From Sphingomonas sp. Ag1 (lineage in GTDB: Bacteria; Pseudomonadota; Alphaproteobacteria; Sphingomonadales; Sphingomonadaceae): 34,721 bases of DNA. The position numbers and the translations under genes are program-made. The notes under the pieces were generated by a model that saw only the letters and a program-made list of their open reading frames with translations, was not told the origin of the DNA and made no database searches. The stretch lies in the NCBI RefSeq assembly GCF_000980895.1, contig NZ_LAZX01000074.1, positions 1 to 34,721 on the forward strand, in the 5' to 3' direction. This document shows positions 1-7,310 of the stretch, piece by piece (position 1 is the first letter of the stretch; each line of letters begins with the position of its first letter).

Positions 1-411
1 GTCCGTGCCTGCCGGCGCCGCCGGCTCGCCCGCGCCCGGCAGCGGCGGCAGGCCGTCGTCGGCCGCGACCGTGTCGGTGGGCGCATCGCGGCGGCGCGTC
101 GGACGCGACCAGACGATGTTGTAGGAGCCGTCCTCCTGGCGGAAGGCCGAGATGTAGAGCGGCTTGTCGAGGCTCGGATCCTCGATCTTGCCGTTGAGGA
201 AGGTCTCGCCGGTCGAGTTGGACGAGAGTTCGAACAGCGCGCCGACCTGAACCCACTGGCGGGCAGCCGAGAGCGCGAGGATCTCGAACTTGGGCGCGCG
301 GGGATTGGCGGAGTGGACGGTGCGCAGCGCGATCACGATCGCGATGGTCAGCGTCGAGATCTTGCCGGTGTAGGTGCCGCTGGCGTTCTGGGTGATGGTG
401 CCGATGTTCAT
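1..411 (-). CDS. DUF736 family protein, 3' end outside window
   Basis: At least 137 codons of a leftward gene whose end lies beyond base 1. The N-terminus reads MNIGTITQNASGTYTGKI, followed by a segment with KFEILAL, LDKPLYISAF and YNIVWSR. This is the layout of DUF736, a short beta-rich protein very common on alphaproteobacterial plasmids and ICEs and of unknown function. The family is usually about 100 residues; here the domain is followed by an Ala/Pro/Gly-rich tail (DGLPPLPGAGEPAAPAG), so this copy is longer than usual. The start ATG (409-411) follows AGGAG with a 7-nt spacer. It is the last visible gene of the leftward train. The family assignment rests on pattern recognition only. Confidence 0.8.
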   Translation of the reverse strand, partial: MNIGTITQNASGTYTGKISTLTIAIVIALRTVHSANPRAPKFEILALSAARQWVQVGALFELSSNSTGETFLNGKIEDPSLDKPLYISAFRQEDGSYNIVWSRPTRRRDAPTDTVAADDGLPPLPGAGEPAAPAGTD

Positions 412-465
412 GGGTGGTCTCCTGAGAAAGTTCGCTCGAACCCCTTGTCCGAACACCTTCTCTGA

Positions 466-495
466 CCCCCTCCTCTCCTCGGCCGTTCGGCCGAG
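466..495 (-). repeat. Purine tract plus perfect hairpin in gene gap
   Basis: On the leftward coding strand an 18-nt hairpin (CTCGGCCGAACGGCCGAG, 478-495) is followed at once by a G/A tract (466-480). It lies between the stop of the DUF7673 gene and the start of the DUF736 gene. The rest of the 412-573 gap shows no gene. The same arrangement recurs in other gaps of this window. There is no U-run, so it is not a textbook intrinsic terminator. Confidence 0.5.
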
Positions 496-573
496 TAAGG
501 CGCGTCAGCGCCGCTCCGACAAGCGCCACTTCGGCGCCGTCGGGATCGTGTCACTGACCGAGTGGAACGGGAG

Positions 574-891
574 TCAGGACTTTCGCGCGAGCGAAGGACG
601 CCAAAGGGCGATGATGTCCTGCATCTCCTCGGCAAAGCCCAAGCTATCGATGTAGACGGCGCCGCGGTCGTTCTGCCCGAGGAAGCCGATAACGCTGGTG
701 ATGTCGTTGGCGATGGCGATATCGAGGCCGAAGAGATCGGCAATCTCGAAATGGCCGAGATCGGGGCCATTCCACCAAGCCATCAGGAAGTTCGCGACGC
801 GGCGCGCCTGGCCGGTGTCGCTCATCGCGATTGGGATCAGGCGCGTCAGCGCCGCGCGCGCGGAATCATAGTCGGTCTGGATCGAAGTCAT
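574..891 (-). CDS. DUF7673 family protein
   Basis: 105 residues starting MTSIQTDYDSARAALTRL. The core FLMAWWNGPDLGHFEIADLFGLD followed by an acidic/aromatic end (AVYIDSLGFAEEMQDIIALW) resembles the small plasmid proteins grouped as DUF7673. Their function is unknown. No signal peptide or membrane segment is visible; the protein looks cytosolic and helical. The ATG at 889-891 follows GGGAG and fits the conserved start; longer in-frame extensions upstream have Arg/Ser/Pro-rich out-of-frame composition and were rejected. It follows the 232-residue unknown gene after a 64-nt gap. The family call is from memory of the motif order. Confidence 0.65.
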   Translation of the reverse strand: MTSIQTDYDSARAALTRLIPIAMSDTGQARRVANFLMAWWNGPDLGHFEIADLFGLDIAIANDITSVIGFLGQNDRGAVYIDSLGFAEEMQDIIALWRPSLARKS

Positions 892-955
892 CGGCGGGCT
901 CCCGGATGACAAGCTATCGGGATGCGTGCGCTGCGCAAAGGACTTCCCGCTGCCC

Positions 956-1654
956 TCAGAGACGCAGCGGCGCTGGCATCGCCAGCCATTCGGGCTGATC
1001 GTCCGCGATCGGAAGGTCGAACTTCGCGGCCTCGGTCTCGCTGAACACGGTCGCCCGCGCAAGGCTGCCGAAGCCGTCCTCATTGTTCCAGAAGCTGAGG
1101 CCGGGTTCGCCGTTGCGCGTGGCAAGGACAAAACCGTCCGCGCCTTCGTCGCTCGCCCGGGCGATGGCACGATCGAGCATCAGCGAGGTGTGGCCATATT
1201 CGATCGTGTCGGCGGTTATCGCGACATAGCCGCCGCCAAACTCGCCGGCGCGCAGCCTGTCGCAATCCGAGGCCCACTCGAAACCGAACGGCAATGCCGA
1301 CGGGGCGCAGCGCTGGATGAGCTTGGCCGCGGTCTCCACGCCGAACTGCTCGCCCGATAAGAAGACCACGACCACGCCGTCCGCATCGGGCCCGGCGAAG
1401 TCGATGTCGAAATCTAGGCTCGGATAATTTTCGTCCCGGAAGAGGTCGAGCAGCCCGTCGAACGGGCTCTCCGGCGTGCGCGGGAAGAGCGCGGCGAAGT
1501 CCGCGCCCAGGTCGCGATAGTGGGCCTCGAGCACGTCGAGGCCTATCTCGGCATCGTCGATCATCTCGATCGCGCCGACGACGCGGTGAAGAAGATCGGC
1601 CTCAGCGCTGGTGACCGCAATGCCGAACGCGGCCTTGGTATAGCTATTGGACAT
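956..1654 (-). CDS. Hypothetical protein, 232 aa
   Basis: I do not recognise this family. The protein is acidic, starts MSNSYTKAAFGIAVTSAEADLL, and has a helical first half (HRVVGAIEMIDDAEIGLDVLEAHYRDL) and a beta-rich second half (GVVVVFLSGEQFGVETAAKL, GGYVAITADTIEYG, DGFVLATRNGEPGLSFW). No transmembrane segment, signal peptide or catalytic motif is evident. The start ATG (1652-1654) lies inside the last codons of the upstream gene, giving an 11-nt overlap, so translation is probably coupled. The high third-position GC fits its neighbours. The two overlapping unknown genes probably act together, but nothing here indicates how. Confidence 0.75.
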   Translation of the reverse strand: MSNSYTKAAFGIAVTSAEADLLHRVVGAIEMIDDAEIGLDVLEAHYRDLGADFAALFPRTPESPFDGLLDLFRDENYPSLDFDIDFAGPDADGVVVVFLSGEQFGVETAAKLIQRCAPSALPFGFEWASDCDRLRAGEFGGGYVAITADTIEYGHTSLMLDRAIARASDEGADGFVLATRNGEPGLSFWNNEDGFGSLARATVFSETEAAKFDLPIADDQPEWLAMPAPLRL

Positions 1655-2132
1655 GACGGCCTCCGTGGCTGGCGGGGTTGTCGGCATCGACACCGCGGAC
1701 GACGAGCGGCGGCACGGTGAATTCGGCAGTATCGAAATGCGCGAGGACGGCCTCGAACGAGCCGAGCACCTCGATCTTGCTTCGGCTGATGACGACCTCG
1801 TCATCCTCGGTGACCGCGTAGGACGTGATGCGCTCGTCGCCGGTCGAAACGACGCGTTCAGGTCCCCACTGGCCGGAATAGCCGCCGCACCATCGAACGA
1901 AGGGCAATCGATGGGAAAGGCACCAGCTTTCGAGATCGTCGAAGCTGCCGCCGGCCACCTCATGGGCGAAGAGGCTGAGCGGCTCACCCGCGACATGATG
2001 ATGCGCTTCGAAAGGCTCGCCGTCCCATTCGATGGCGAGTCGCTCGCTTGCGATGATGTCGACCAGCTCGTCGAACTCGGCGGCGTTGAGCGTGCCTCCG
2101 ACGATGATCGAGGCGGATACGCGATCGGCCAT
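1644..2132 (-). CDS. Hypothetical protein, 162 aa
   Basis: Unrecognised protein starting MADRVSASIIVGGTLNAAEFDELVDIIASE. The start is well defined: ATG at 2130-2132 preceded by a full AAGGAGGT Shine-Dalgarno sequence, the strongest site in the left block. Notable stretches are AIEWDGEPFEAHHHVAGEP and WCLSHRLPFVRWCGGYSGQW, rich in His, Trp and Cys, then a beta-rich C-terminal part with DDEVVISRSKIEVLG. No known domain can be named. It overlaps the next gene by 11 nt. A short GC hairpin lies about 20 nt upstream of the start. Confidence 0.75.
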   Translation of the reverse strand: MADRVSASIIVGGTLNAAEFDELVDIIASERLAIEWDGEPFEAHHHVAGEPLSLFAHEVAGGSFDDLESWCLSHRLPFVRWCGGYSGQWGPERVVSTGDERITSYAVTEDDEVVISRSKIEVLGSFEAVLAHFDTAEFTVPPLVVRGVDADNPASHGGRHVQ

Positions 2133-2150
2133 ATGGACCTCCTTCGGTTG

Positions 2151-2168
2151 TGCGCGCCTCGGCGCGCA
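2151..2168 (-). promoter_or_regulatory. GC-rich hairpin upstream of a strong ribosome site
   Basis: TGCGCGCC-TC-GGCGCGCA is a perfect 8-bp stem with a 2-nt loop. On the coding strand it sits shortly before the AAGGAGGT site of the 162-residue gene. It could separate the upstream small gene from the downstream pair or shield the leader from RNases. No U-run follows, so it is not a standard terminator. Confidence 0.35.
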
Positions 2169-2247
2169 TGAATTGACCGGCACGCGCTCGGCCGCCCCGC
2201 CCGGGACGGACGCATGCTGCCCGGCCTCGGTTGCGGAGCATTGCGGC

Positions 2248-2442
2248 TTATCCGCCGCTGCGCCGCATCCGGTGCTGGACGTGGCGGGCTGCGCCTTCGG
2301 CGCTGCTGATCGCCTTGCCGGCGGCCGACGCCGCCTGGCGGGCGCCAGCCTGGCGGAGAAGAGTCCGCGCTTCGCGCAGTCGTTCGACCGCGATGGCGAT
2401 GGCCTGCCCGTGCTCGGGCGTGGCCGGGGTGATCCGGCGCAT
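2248..2442 (-). CDS. Small helical hypothetical protein, 64 aa
   Basis: Starts MRRITPATPEHGQAIAIAVERL and continues with an Arg/Ala-rich helix (REARTLLRQAGARQAASAAGKAISSAEGAARH). The ATG (2440-2442) has GGAGG six nt upstream, which fixes the start over a longer in-frame Met at 2481. The composition suggests a basic coiled or helical-bundle protein, perhaps nucleic-acid binding, but no family motif proves this. High third-position GC and the good ribosome site argue it is real. It begins 40 nt after the stop of the DUF3768 gene. Confidence 0.6.
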   Translation of the reverse strand: MRRITPATPEHGQAIAIAVERLREARTLLRQAGARQAASAAGKAISSAEGAARHVQHRMRRSGG

Positions 2443-2481
2443 ATCATTCCTCCGAAAGGGATGGAGCGGCGCGCGAGGCAC

Positions 2482-2832
2482 CTAATCGTCTTCGGGCAGC
2501 ATGATCGTCATGACCCGTGTCGTGACATCGGGGTCGCCCGGATCCTCGGAGCCCCATTCGAGCGAGCGATCATAATAGTCGATCGCAAAGCGGATCGCCC
2601 TGCCCCTGAACAGGACCTCGCCGCGGCGGCGTTCATCGCGCTCGTCGGCCGCGAAGGCGCACCGGTCGATCGCCATCAGCAATTCGCCATGGGCGCGCAG
2701 CGTCGCGTCGGGGTCTGAGCCTTCGGCGAGCGCCGCTGCGCAAGCGGCGGTGATGACGATCCGCGCCGCCGGATCGAGACCTTGCCGGACGCGATCGTTG
2801 AGCGTGGCGATGCGGGAGAGCTGGTCTGTCAT
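2482..2832 (-). CDS. DUF3768 domain protein
   Basis: 116 residues. The pattern RIATLNDRVRQ at the start, a middle I-D-R-C-A-F segment, then RFAIDYYDRSLEWGSEDPGDP and the end VTTRVMTIMLPEDD is the signature layout of DUF3768, a small protein family common on alphaproteobacterial plasmids with no assigned function. The start ATG (2830-2832) overlaps the stop of the upstream PP-loop gene as ATGA, and GGAGG lies 4 nt before it, so the two are probably translationally coupled. That coupling makes a functional link with the PP-loop protein plausible but unproven. Confidence 0.8.
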   Translation of the reverse strand: MTDQLSRIATLNDRVRQGLDPAARIVITAACAAALAEGSDPDATLRAHGELLMAIDRCAFAADERDERRRGEVLFRGRAIRFAIDYYDRSLEWGSEDPGDPDVTTRVMTIMLPEDD

Positions 2833-3794
2833 TCTGCCTCCATCAGGCCGGCATTGAAGGTCGCGATCCAGGCTTCCATCGTCGGACGCTCTGAGACCGG
2901 CACGAGGCTGGCCGCGTCCTGGAAACGGATCAGGTTGGTCGGGGCGTCGCGGCGGATCGCCGCGATCTCGGCCTCGGGAAGGAGCCGCTCCGCCCGGATA
3001 AAGTCGGTAATCTTGCCCGGCTTGGTCTTGGTCGAGCGGCGCCACAGGCCTTCGACGGACCGGAGCCGGGGCTCGGCTCGGGCCTCGATCAGGACAATCA
3101 GGCGCAGGCACCAGGAGGGAAGCGCGCGAACCTCGTCAGGCCGGATCGCTCCGCAAAAGAAGCAGCTTGATTTGGGAGGCACCGGCAGGCCGGCCGAGAC
3201 GATGCGCGCCACGCAGCGATCGCGGGTCCAGCCCCATTCGCGCAGCGGATAGCGGCACTCGAACAGGGGGTCGTCGATGGCGGAGGCGTGCGCGTAGCGA
3301 CGACTGTCGGCGGGCGACGCATCGTAGCCGATCAGGCGAACGACCTTCTGACCGCGAGACCAGGCGGTCTGCGCCGGCGCCCAGTCGCGAAGGTAGGCAT
3401 CCTGCGGCGCGACCTTCCATTTGAGCGAGCAGCTATGTCGGCCCAGGCTGATGCTGGGAAGCGTTGCGTTGGTGAGCACATTGGCCAGGATCGAGTAGTA
3501 AGGCGGCCAGTGTTTGAAGCGTCGGGGAACGTACCGGACAATCTCATAGGGGATGCCGCGCGCCGCCATCCACGCCGCCATCATCTCCTGATAGGCATAG
3601 GTCTCGGGCTTCTCGGCCCCGGGATCGGCGGACAGGACGAGATCAGGAGCCTCGCCGCGGGCCTCCAGCTCCACGAGCAGCGCGGTGGAATCGACGTCGA
3701 TACCGTAGGCGAGGACGACCGGTGGCGGGGCGGAAACCAGGATGTAGTCGGGAGACCGGGCCATCCCGGCCTCGGCGTGAGGAAAAGCGGACAT
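2829..3794 (-). CDS. PP-loop / PAPS-reductase-like protein with degenerate P-loop
   Basis: 321 residues (or 311 if translation starts at the ATG at 3762-3764; both starts have a GAGG upstream). The protein belongs to the adenine-nucleotide alpha-hydrolase fold. The SGGxDS loop is altered to GIDVDSTALL (residues 31-40), followed by ADPGAEKPETYAY, HSCSLKWK (C122) and a C-terminal PKSSCFFC (C211, C214). The Cys residues are placed as in CysH/DndC-like proteins that bind metal or Fe-S. Proteins of this type activate a substrate with ATP; the substrate here is unknown. The gene is coupled to DUF3768 by ATGA. Loss of the first Gly-Gly may mean altered ATP binding. Confidence 0.75.
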   Translation of the reverse strand: MSAFPHAEAGMARSPDYILVSAPPPVVLAYGIDVDSTALLVELEARGEAPDLVLSADPGAEKPETYAYQEMMAAWMAARGIPYEIVRYVPRRFKHWPPYYSILANVLTNATLPSISLGRHSCSLKWKVAPQDAYLRDWAPAQTAWSRGQKVVRLIGYDASPADSRRYAHASAIDDPLFECRYPLREWGWTRDRCVARIVSAGLPVPPKSSCFFCGAIRPDEVRALPSWCLRLIVLIEARAEPRLRSVEGLWRRSTKTKPGKITDFIRAERLLPEAEIAAIRRDAPTNLIRFQDAASLVPVSERPTMEAWIATFNAGLMEAE

Positions 3795-3843
3795 GAAGGA
3801 TGGCCTCGGATCTTGAAGGCGGTCATCGCCTCCGATCCTCCAG

Positions 3844-3860
3844 ACCCCCCTCCCCTCATT
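3844..3860 (-). repeat. Purine tract at gene gap
   Basis: On the coding strand a G-rich run overlaps the stop codon of the 126-residue gene (AATGAGGGGAGGGGGG). It contains the core GAGGGGAGG shared with at least three other gaps (7271-7279, 13129-13137, 25873-25881). Here the accompanying hairpin is weak. Confidence 0.4.
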
Positions 3861-4236
3861 CCTGGCGGCTGGGCTCGCCCAGGAGGATGACGGCGATCGA
3901 CGGCTTGTCATCGGCATCGAGCTTGCGGCTGTCGAACACCTGTCGGCCGCCGAGGCCGATCGTCAGCATCTCGAAGGTCGGCGAGATGCCGCCGTTGGCG
4001 TTCGCGATGTTCGTGCCGTGATCGTGATACTGGATGTCGACGAAGCTGGGCGGCGCGCCGCGCTTGTGCTCGCCGAAGAAGAACGTGACCCTTCGCCCGT
4101 CCGACGTCTTCGCCGTTATCGTGAAGTTGCCGTCGGGGATGTCGACCGGAAGCGTCGGCACGTCGTTGAACCGGGCAAAGCCGATGCTCTCGGCATCGGC
4201 CGCCGTCATGACGGGGAGGGTCGTGATGTCAGCCAT
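3856..4236 (-). CDS. Hypothetical protein, 126 aa
   Basis: Unrecognised. Starts MADITTLPVMTAADAESIGF and is predicted beta-rich: DGNFTITAKTSDGRRVTFFFGEH, SFVDIQYHDHGTNIAN, then a hydrophobic end (SIAVILLGEPSRQE). No signal or membrane segment is seen. The ATG (4234-4236) follows GGAG by 7 nt and overlaps the end of the Mom-like gene by 8 nt, so the two are likely translated together. The H-D-H cluster could bind metal, but no family supports this. It may be an accessory to the Mom-like protein, on position alone. Confidence 0.7.
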   Translation of the reverse strand: MADITTLPVMTAADAESIGFARFNDVPTLPVDIPDGNFTITAKTSDGRRVTFFFGEHKRGAPPSFVDIQYHDHGTNIANANGGISPTFEMLTIGLGGRQVFDSRKLDADDKPSIAVILLGEPSRQE

Positions 4237-5053
4237 GGTTGGTCTCCGCATCGACAGGAAAGAGCGGCAGCGTGGGGTGCCGGATCGGAAGAGCCTTGGG
4301 ATAGGGCAACCGGGGGAGCGCGCGGCCTCGGCGGCGCGCCTCTCGGGTGAGCTCGAAGCAATAGGCATAGAGCCCGGCTTGCTGGTGGGCGAGGAGATGC
4401 CGCTCGCGTTGAAGCCGCCAGAGCCAGCGGCGCGGCTCCTCGCCTATCGACGGCCTCGGGACGCCGAGCGCGACCAGCTGGTCGATCGCACCAGCATGTC
4501 CTTGCTCGCCGAGACGAATTTTTGAGAGGGTCCGTCCCGAGATGGTGATGTCGCCGACGCGGAGCATGGTACGCGGCCTCGTGATCGCCCGGTGCGCGGC
4601 CGAGAGCGCGCAATAGACCCGGCCAATATGCCCGGCGCCGGGGTCGCTATACGAGACCACGGCCTCGATTCCCGGCCGTTCACGGCGGAGGTGCCGGAAG
4701 GCGCGCGCCACGAAGAAGCTCTCGCCGTTCTGCGGCACTGCGTCGGTCAGGATGAGACGGGCCAGGACGCAGCCGCGTGCGGGATCGTCGAAGCCGGTGT
4801 GGCGTGAGATCACGGCGCCGGTGGTCGGCACTGCGAAAACGGCGACGCCTTCGAGAGCACCACTGCGATCGAACAGGCCGACAGCGACTTGGGCCGCCGG
4901 ATAGGTCGGGAGGTAGTGGTGCCGTGCGATGAACGCGCGCGCCACGGCATGGTCGATGACCTCGACCCGATAGGCGCTTGGATCGATGAGCTCGAGGTCG
5001 CGCGCCCATAGCGCGCGCCGCTCGCGCCATCGCTGGCTGCGGTCGGTTTGCAT
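4229..5053 (-). CDS. Mom-like GNAT-fold DNA modification protein
   Basis: 274 residues. The order FIARHHYLPTYP (residues 41-52), GLFDRSGALEGVAVF, LARLILTDAVPQNGES (97-112) and VSYSDPGAGHIGRVY (133-147) matches the core of the phage Mu Mom family, in which an adenine in DNA is acyl-modified to block restriction. His-Tyr in the first motif and Asp in the SYSDP motif correspond in position to residues reported as important in Mom. The C-terminal 100 residues are basic (QLVALGVPRPSIGEEPRRWLW) and may bind DNA. The start ATG (5051-5053) has only a weak ribosome site. No dedicated methyltransferase partner or com-like activator lies adjacent. It might instead be another GNAT-like acyltransferase. 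Confidence 0.65.
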   Translation of the reverse strand: MQTDRSQRWRERRALWARDLELIDPSAYRVEVIDHAVARAFIARHHYLPTYPAAQVAVGLFDRSGALEGVAVFAVPTTGAVISRHTGFDDPARGCVLARLILTDAVPQNGESFFVARAFRHLRRERPGIEAVVSYSDPGAGHIGRVYCALSAAHRAITRPRTMLRVGDITISGRTLSKIRLGEQGHAGAIDQLVALGVPRPSIGEEPRRWLWRLQRERHLLAHQQAGLYAYCFELTREARRRGRALPRLPYPKALPIRHPTLPLFPVDAETNHG

Positions 5054-5071
5054 GAGGTGATGATCCGAAGG

Positions 5072-5395
5072 TCAGAGCAGACGAGGCTGACGGGCGTGAT
5101 CGTCCAGCATTTGCCGTGCGAAGCGCTCGGCGCCCGCCTGGTCGGTTGATGGGAGCAGGTCGTGTGTGCAAAGCAGGCGAAAGCTATGATCGCGTTCCAT
5201 CGCGCACAGCCATCGATCACGGCCCTCGACATCCACCATCGTGAGGGCGAGGCACCGCGACCCGGCATAAGGGTTGGTGTCGATCGGATCGCCGGCGAAG
5301 CCGGCCAGCGACCAGAAGCGCCAGCCGAGCGGCGGCTGATCCTCGATCTCGGCGGTGAGGCGACATTGGCCGATGGCGACATCGATCGCCGTCAT
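5072..5395 (-). CDS. Hypothetical protein, 107 aa
   Basis: Unrecognised small protein starting MTAIDVAIGQCRLTAEIEDQPP. It is rich in Trp, Cys and Arg (GWRFWSLAGF, GRDRWLCAMERDHSFRLLCTHDLLP). Its start codon overlaps the stop of the PAPS-reductase-like gene as ATGA, so it is very likely co-translated, and the Mom-like gene starts 18 nt further on. It sits physically between a PP-loop protein and the Mom-like protein, which makes it a candidate accessory of a modification pathway. That link is inferred from position only. Confidence 0.7.
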   Translation of the reverse strand: MTAIDVAIGQCRLTAEIEDQPPLGWRFWSLAGFAGDPIDTNPYAGSRCLALTMVDVEGRDRWLCAMERDHSFRLLCTHDLLPSTDQAGAERFARQMLDDHARQPRLL

Positions 5396-6543
5396 CGCGC
5401 GGCCTTCCGTGGCGCGACCGCGAGAAGCTCGGCAAATCGCTCCATGATCGAAACCGCGGTGGGAAAGCGGTCTGGCAGGGAATGGCGTGCCAGGATCGGG
5501 CGCCGGGCCGCGGCAATGTCCTCGGCCTCGGCCGGAGTGGGCAGCCGGGGCGGCCAACCTTTGACGTATCGCAGACCTGGCGGCATCGACGCTTCTAGAC
5601 GGCGGCGCTCGAGCTGGTCGGCCTTGGCGCGCGCGACGTCCGACCTGAGCCCGGCGCTCAGCAGCCGGGGCGCGACGTCGGCGAGCCACCGCGTCGGCTG
5701 GAAGGGGAACGTCGAACGAGCCTCGATGCCGACCAGTTCACGATAAACCTCGGCATTCGACGGCGCCGCTGCCGACGCCTCGAGGTCCTGCAGCGAGGCG
5801 AAAATGCAATAGCGACAGGACAGCCGGCTCGAGCCCCACGTCGAATAAGCTTCATGCAGCAGGATCCCGAGCATGCGGTGGGCGTGAAACACGTCGCTGC
5901 TCGTCCAGTCGGCAATCGGATGCCACGTCATCATCGTCGTTCCGTGCCGGTTCCCGGCCTTGGCGTACCGCTCGTCGGCCTTGGCGATCGGGATCGAGGC
6001 CCGGTTGTGGCTTTCGTCGCGGCGCAGCCCGAGAACGGAGATGATTTGTTCGCCCTGGTGCATTCGGGCAACCGCCGGTCCGATCACCGCCGCCTTCATT
6101 TCGGATTGGCAGAAGCGAAGCGATGCCGACGACCACGGTCCGATCAGATTATAGGTCTCGAGCGCCGCGTATCGCCGCTTGCCGCTCTCGAAACGCTGGA
6201 TCCAGCGATCGACCAGGTCGCCCGCCGCTCGCCGGACGACAGTGAGCGGCATGCCCGCCTCGGCGGCGATGCGCTGGACGGTCTCCGGGGTCGTGGCCCA
6301 TTCGGCACGGCCGAGATCGGCATGGATCGCCATCCGCCGTTCGCGCGGATGACCGACGAGATCGAGGAATAGGTTGACCGCGGCCATCGCGGCGCTCGAA
6401 TCCTTTCCGCCCGACAGGTTGAAGACGATCCAGGCGCCGGCCCGGATAGCGCCGATGATTTCGGGCGTGAGGGCAATGCCCGGAAGCTCCGGGCTGATCA
6501 TGTGCGATGAAGCCGCCGAGGCGAGGCGAGCGTGGTGGATCAT
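5392..6543 (-). CDS. Phosphoadenosine phosphosulfate reductase family (PP-loop) protein
   Basis: 383 residues. An intact PP-loop, NLSGGKDSSAAM, is at residues 42-53, followed by AIHADLGRAEW, a segment RFCQSEMK (C145) and ISVLGLRRDES, then SCRYCIFASLQDLEAS (C243, C246). This is the CysH/DndC-like adenine-nucleotide alpha-hydrolase architecture, with cysteines placed as possible metal or Fe-S ligands. True CysH proteins reduce PAPS; plasmid and phage versions of this kind have no established substrate, and sulfur or nucleotide transfer to nucleic acid is one possibility. The start ATG (6541-6543) follows GGAG by 6 nt; a longer frame to 6708 was rejected on composition. Its stop overlaps the next gene as ATGA. 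Confidence 0.8.
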   Translation of the reverse strand: MIHHARLASAASSHMISPELPGIALTPEIIGAIRAGAWIVFNLSGGKDSSAAMAAVNLFLDLVGHPRERRMAIHADLGRAEWATTPETVQRIAAEAGMPLTVVRRAAGDLVDRWIQRFESGKRRYAALETYNLIGPWSSASLRFCQSEMKAAVIGPAVARMHQGEQIISVLGLRRDESHNRASIPIAKADERYAKAGNRHGTTMMTWHPIADWTSSDVFHAHRMLGILLHEAYSTWGSSRLSCRYCIFASLQDLEASAAAPSNAEVYRELVGIEARSTFPFQPTRWLADVAPRLLSAGLRSDVARAKADQLERRRLEASMPPGLRYVKGWPPRLPTPAEAEDIAAARRPILARHSLPDRFPTAVSIMERFAELLAVAPRKAAR

Positions 6544-6581
6544 GGTCTGCTCCGGCGGCGAGAGGGCGAACGCGAGGCCGG

Positions 6582-7226
6582 TCAGGCGAACAGCCGATCC
6601 GCCTGGGTGACGGACGGCGAGAGCTGCAGGTCCCGCCGAAGCTGCTGCGCAAAGCGATCGGGGGCGAGCAGTGCAGTGACGGGCGCGAAGTGATTGCGCT
6701 GGCCGCAATAGTCGGTTCGGCCGCTGACGCGGCGGTAGAGAACCTCCCGATCCTGGCCCAGCCCGCCTAGCGAGAGCTGGACATAAACCTCGTCACCATG
6801 GAGCGTGATCTCGCCGGAGACCGCAGCACCGCCCTTGTTGGAGCGGACGGAGTAGCTCTCGGCCTCGAGGCCCAGGGCCTCGGCGAGCCGGCGCATCGCG
6901 GTCCGCCCTTCGGCATGGAAGGTGCGCTTCGCGGCCTCGTCATAGGCGACGCCGCGATAGGCGAGCGTGCGAAGCACAGGATGTCGGCGGATTTCGGCGA
7001 TCTGGTCCATGCAGGTGCGGCGCAGGGCCATGCTGTCCGGGCGGCGCTCGGCTACCGACACGAGGTGCCTCACGAGCAGGATGACGGCTGCGTCGGTCTC
7101 AGCGTCCTTTCCGGCATTGCGACAGTCGGTGATCGCCGCGTGAATGGCGTGCAATCCTGCGCCGATGGTGGTCAGGGCGCTGGGGTCGAGCGCCTGCTGG
7201 TGGCGCATCGCGACATCGTAGGTCAT
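6582..7226 (-). CDS. Hypothetical protein, 214 aa
   Basis: Unrecognised. Starts MTYDVAMRHQQALDPSALTT. The first 120 residues look helical (GLHAIHAAITDCRN, AAVILLVRHLVSVAERRPD, EGRTAMRRLAEALGL). The end is beta-rich with SGEITLHGDEVYVQLSLGGLGQDREVLYRRVSGRTDYCG, then a helical tail. No membrane segment is present. The ATG (7224-7226) has GGAG ten nt upstream. It stands between the PRTRC cassette and the PAPS-reductase-like gene, 38 nt before the latter, so it may belong to either group. Confidence 0.7.
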   Translation of the reverse strand: MTYDVAMRHQQALDPSALTTIGAGLHAIHAAITDCRNAGKDAETDAAVILLVRHLVSVAERRPDSMALRRTCMDQIAEIRRHPVLRTLAYRGVAYDEAAKRTFHAEGRTAMRRLAEALGLEAESYSVRSNKGGAAVSGEITLHGDEVYVQLSLGGLGQDREVLYRRVSGRTDYCGQRNHFAPVTALLAPDRFAQQLRRDLQLSPSVTQADRLFA

Positions 7227-7268
7227 GGACGGGGTACTCCGGTCTCAAGCGCAAATCCGCTCGACCAG

Positions 7269-7304
7269 CCCCTCCCCTCTCTTCTCCTTCACGCCGGCGG
7301 GCGT
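7269..7304 (-). repeat. Hairpin plus purine tract after PRTRC cassette
   Basis: On the coding strand, the stop of the ThiF gene is followed by a small hairpin (ACGCC-CGCC-GGCGT, 7291-7304), then a 22-nt pure G/A tract (7269-7290) containing GAGGGGAGG. It marks the 84-bp gap between the PRTRC cassette and the 214-residue gene and may be a transcript boundary or processing site. Confidence 0.5.
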
Positions 7305-7310
7305 CGACGA

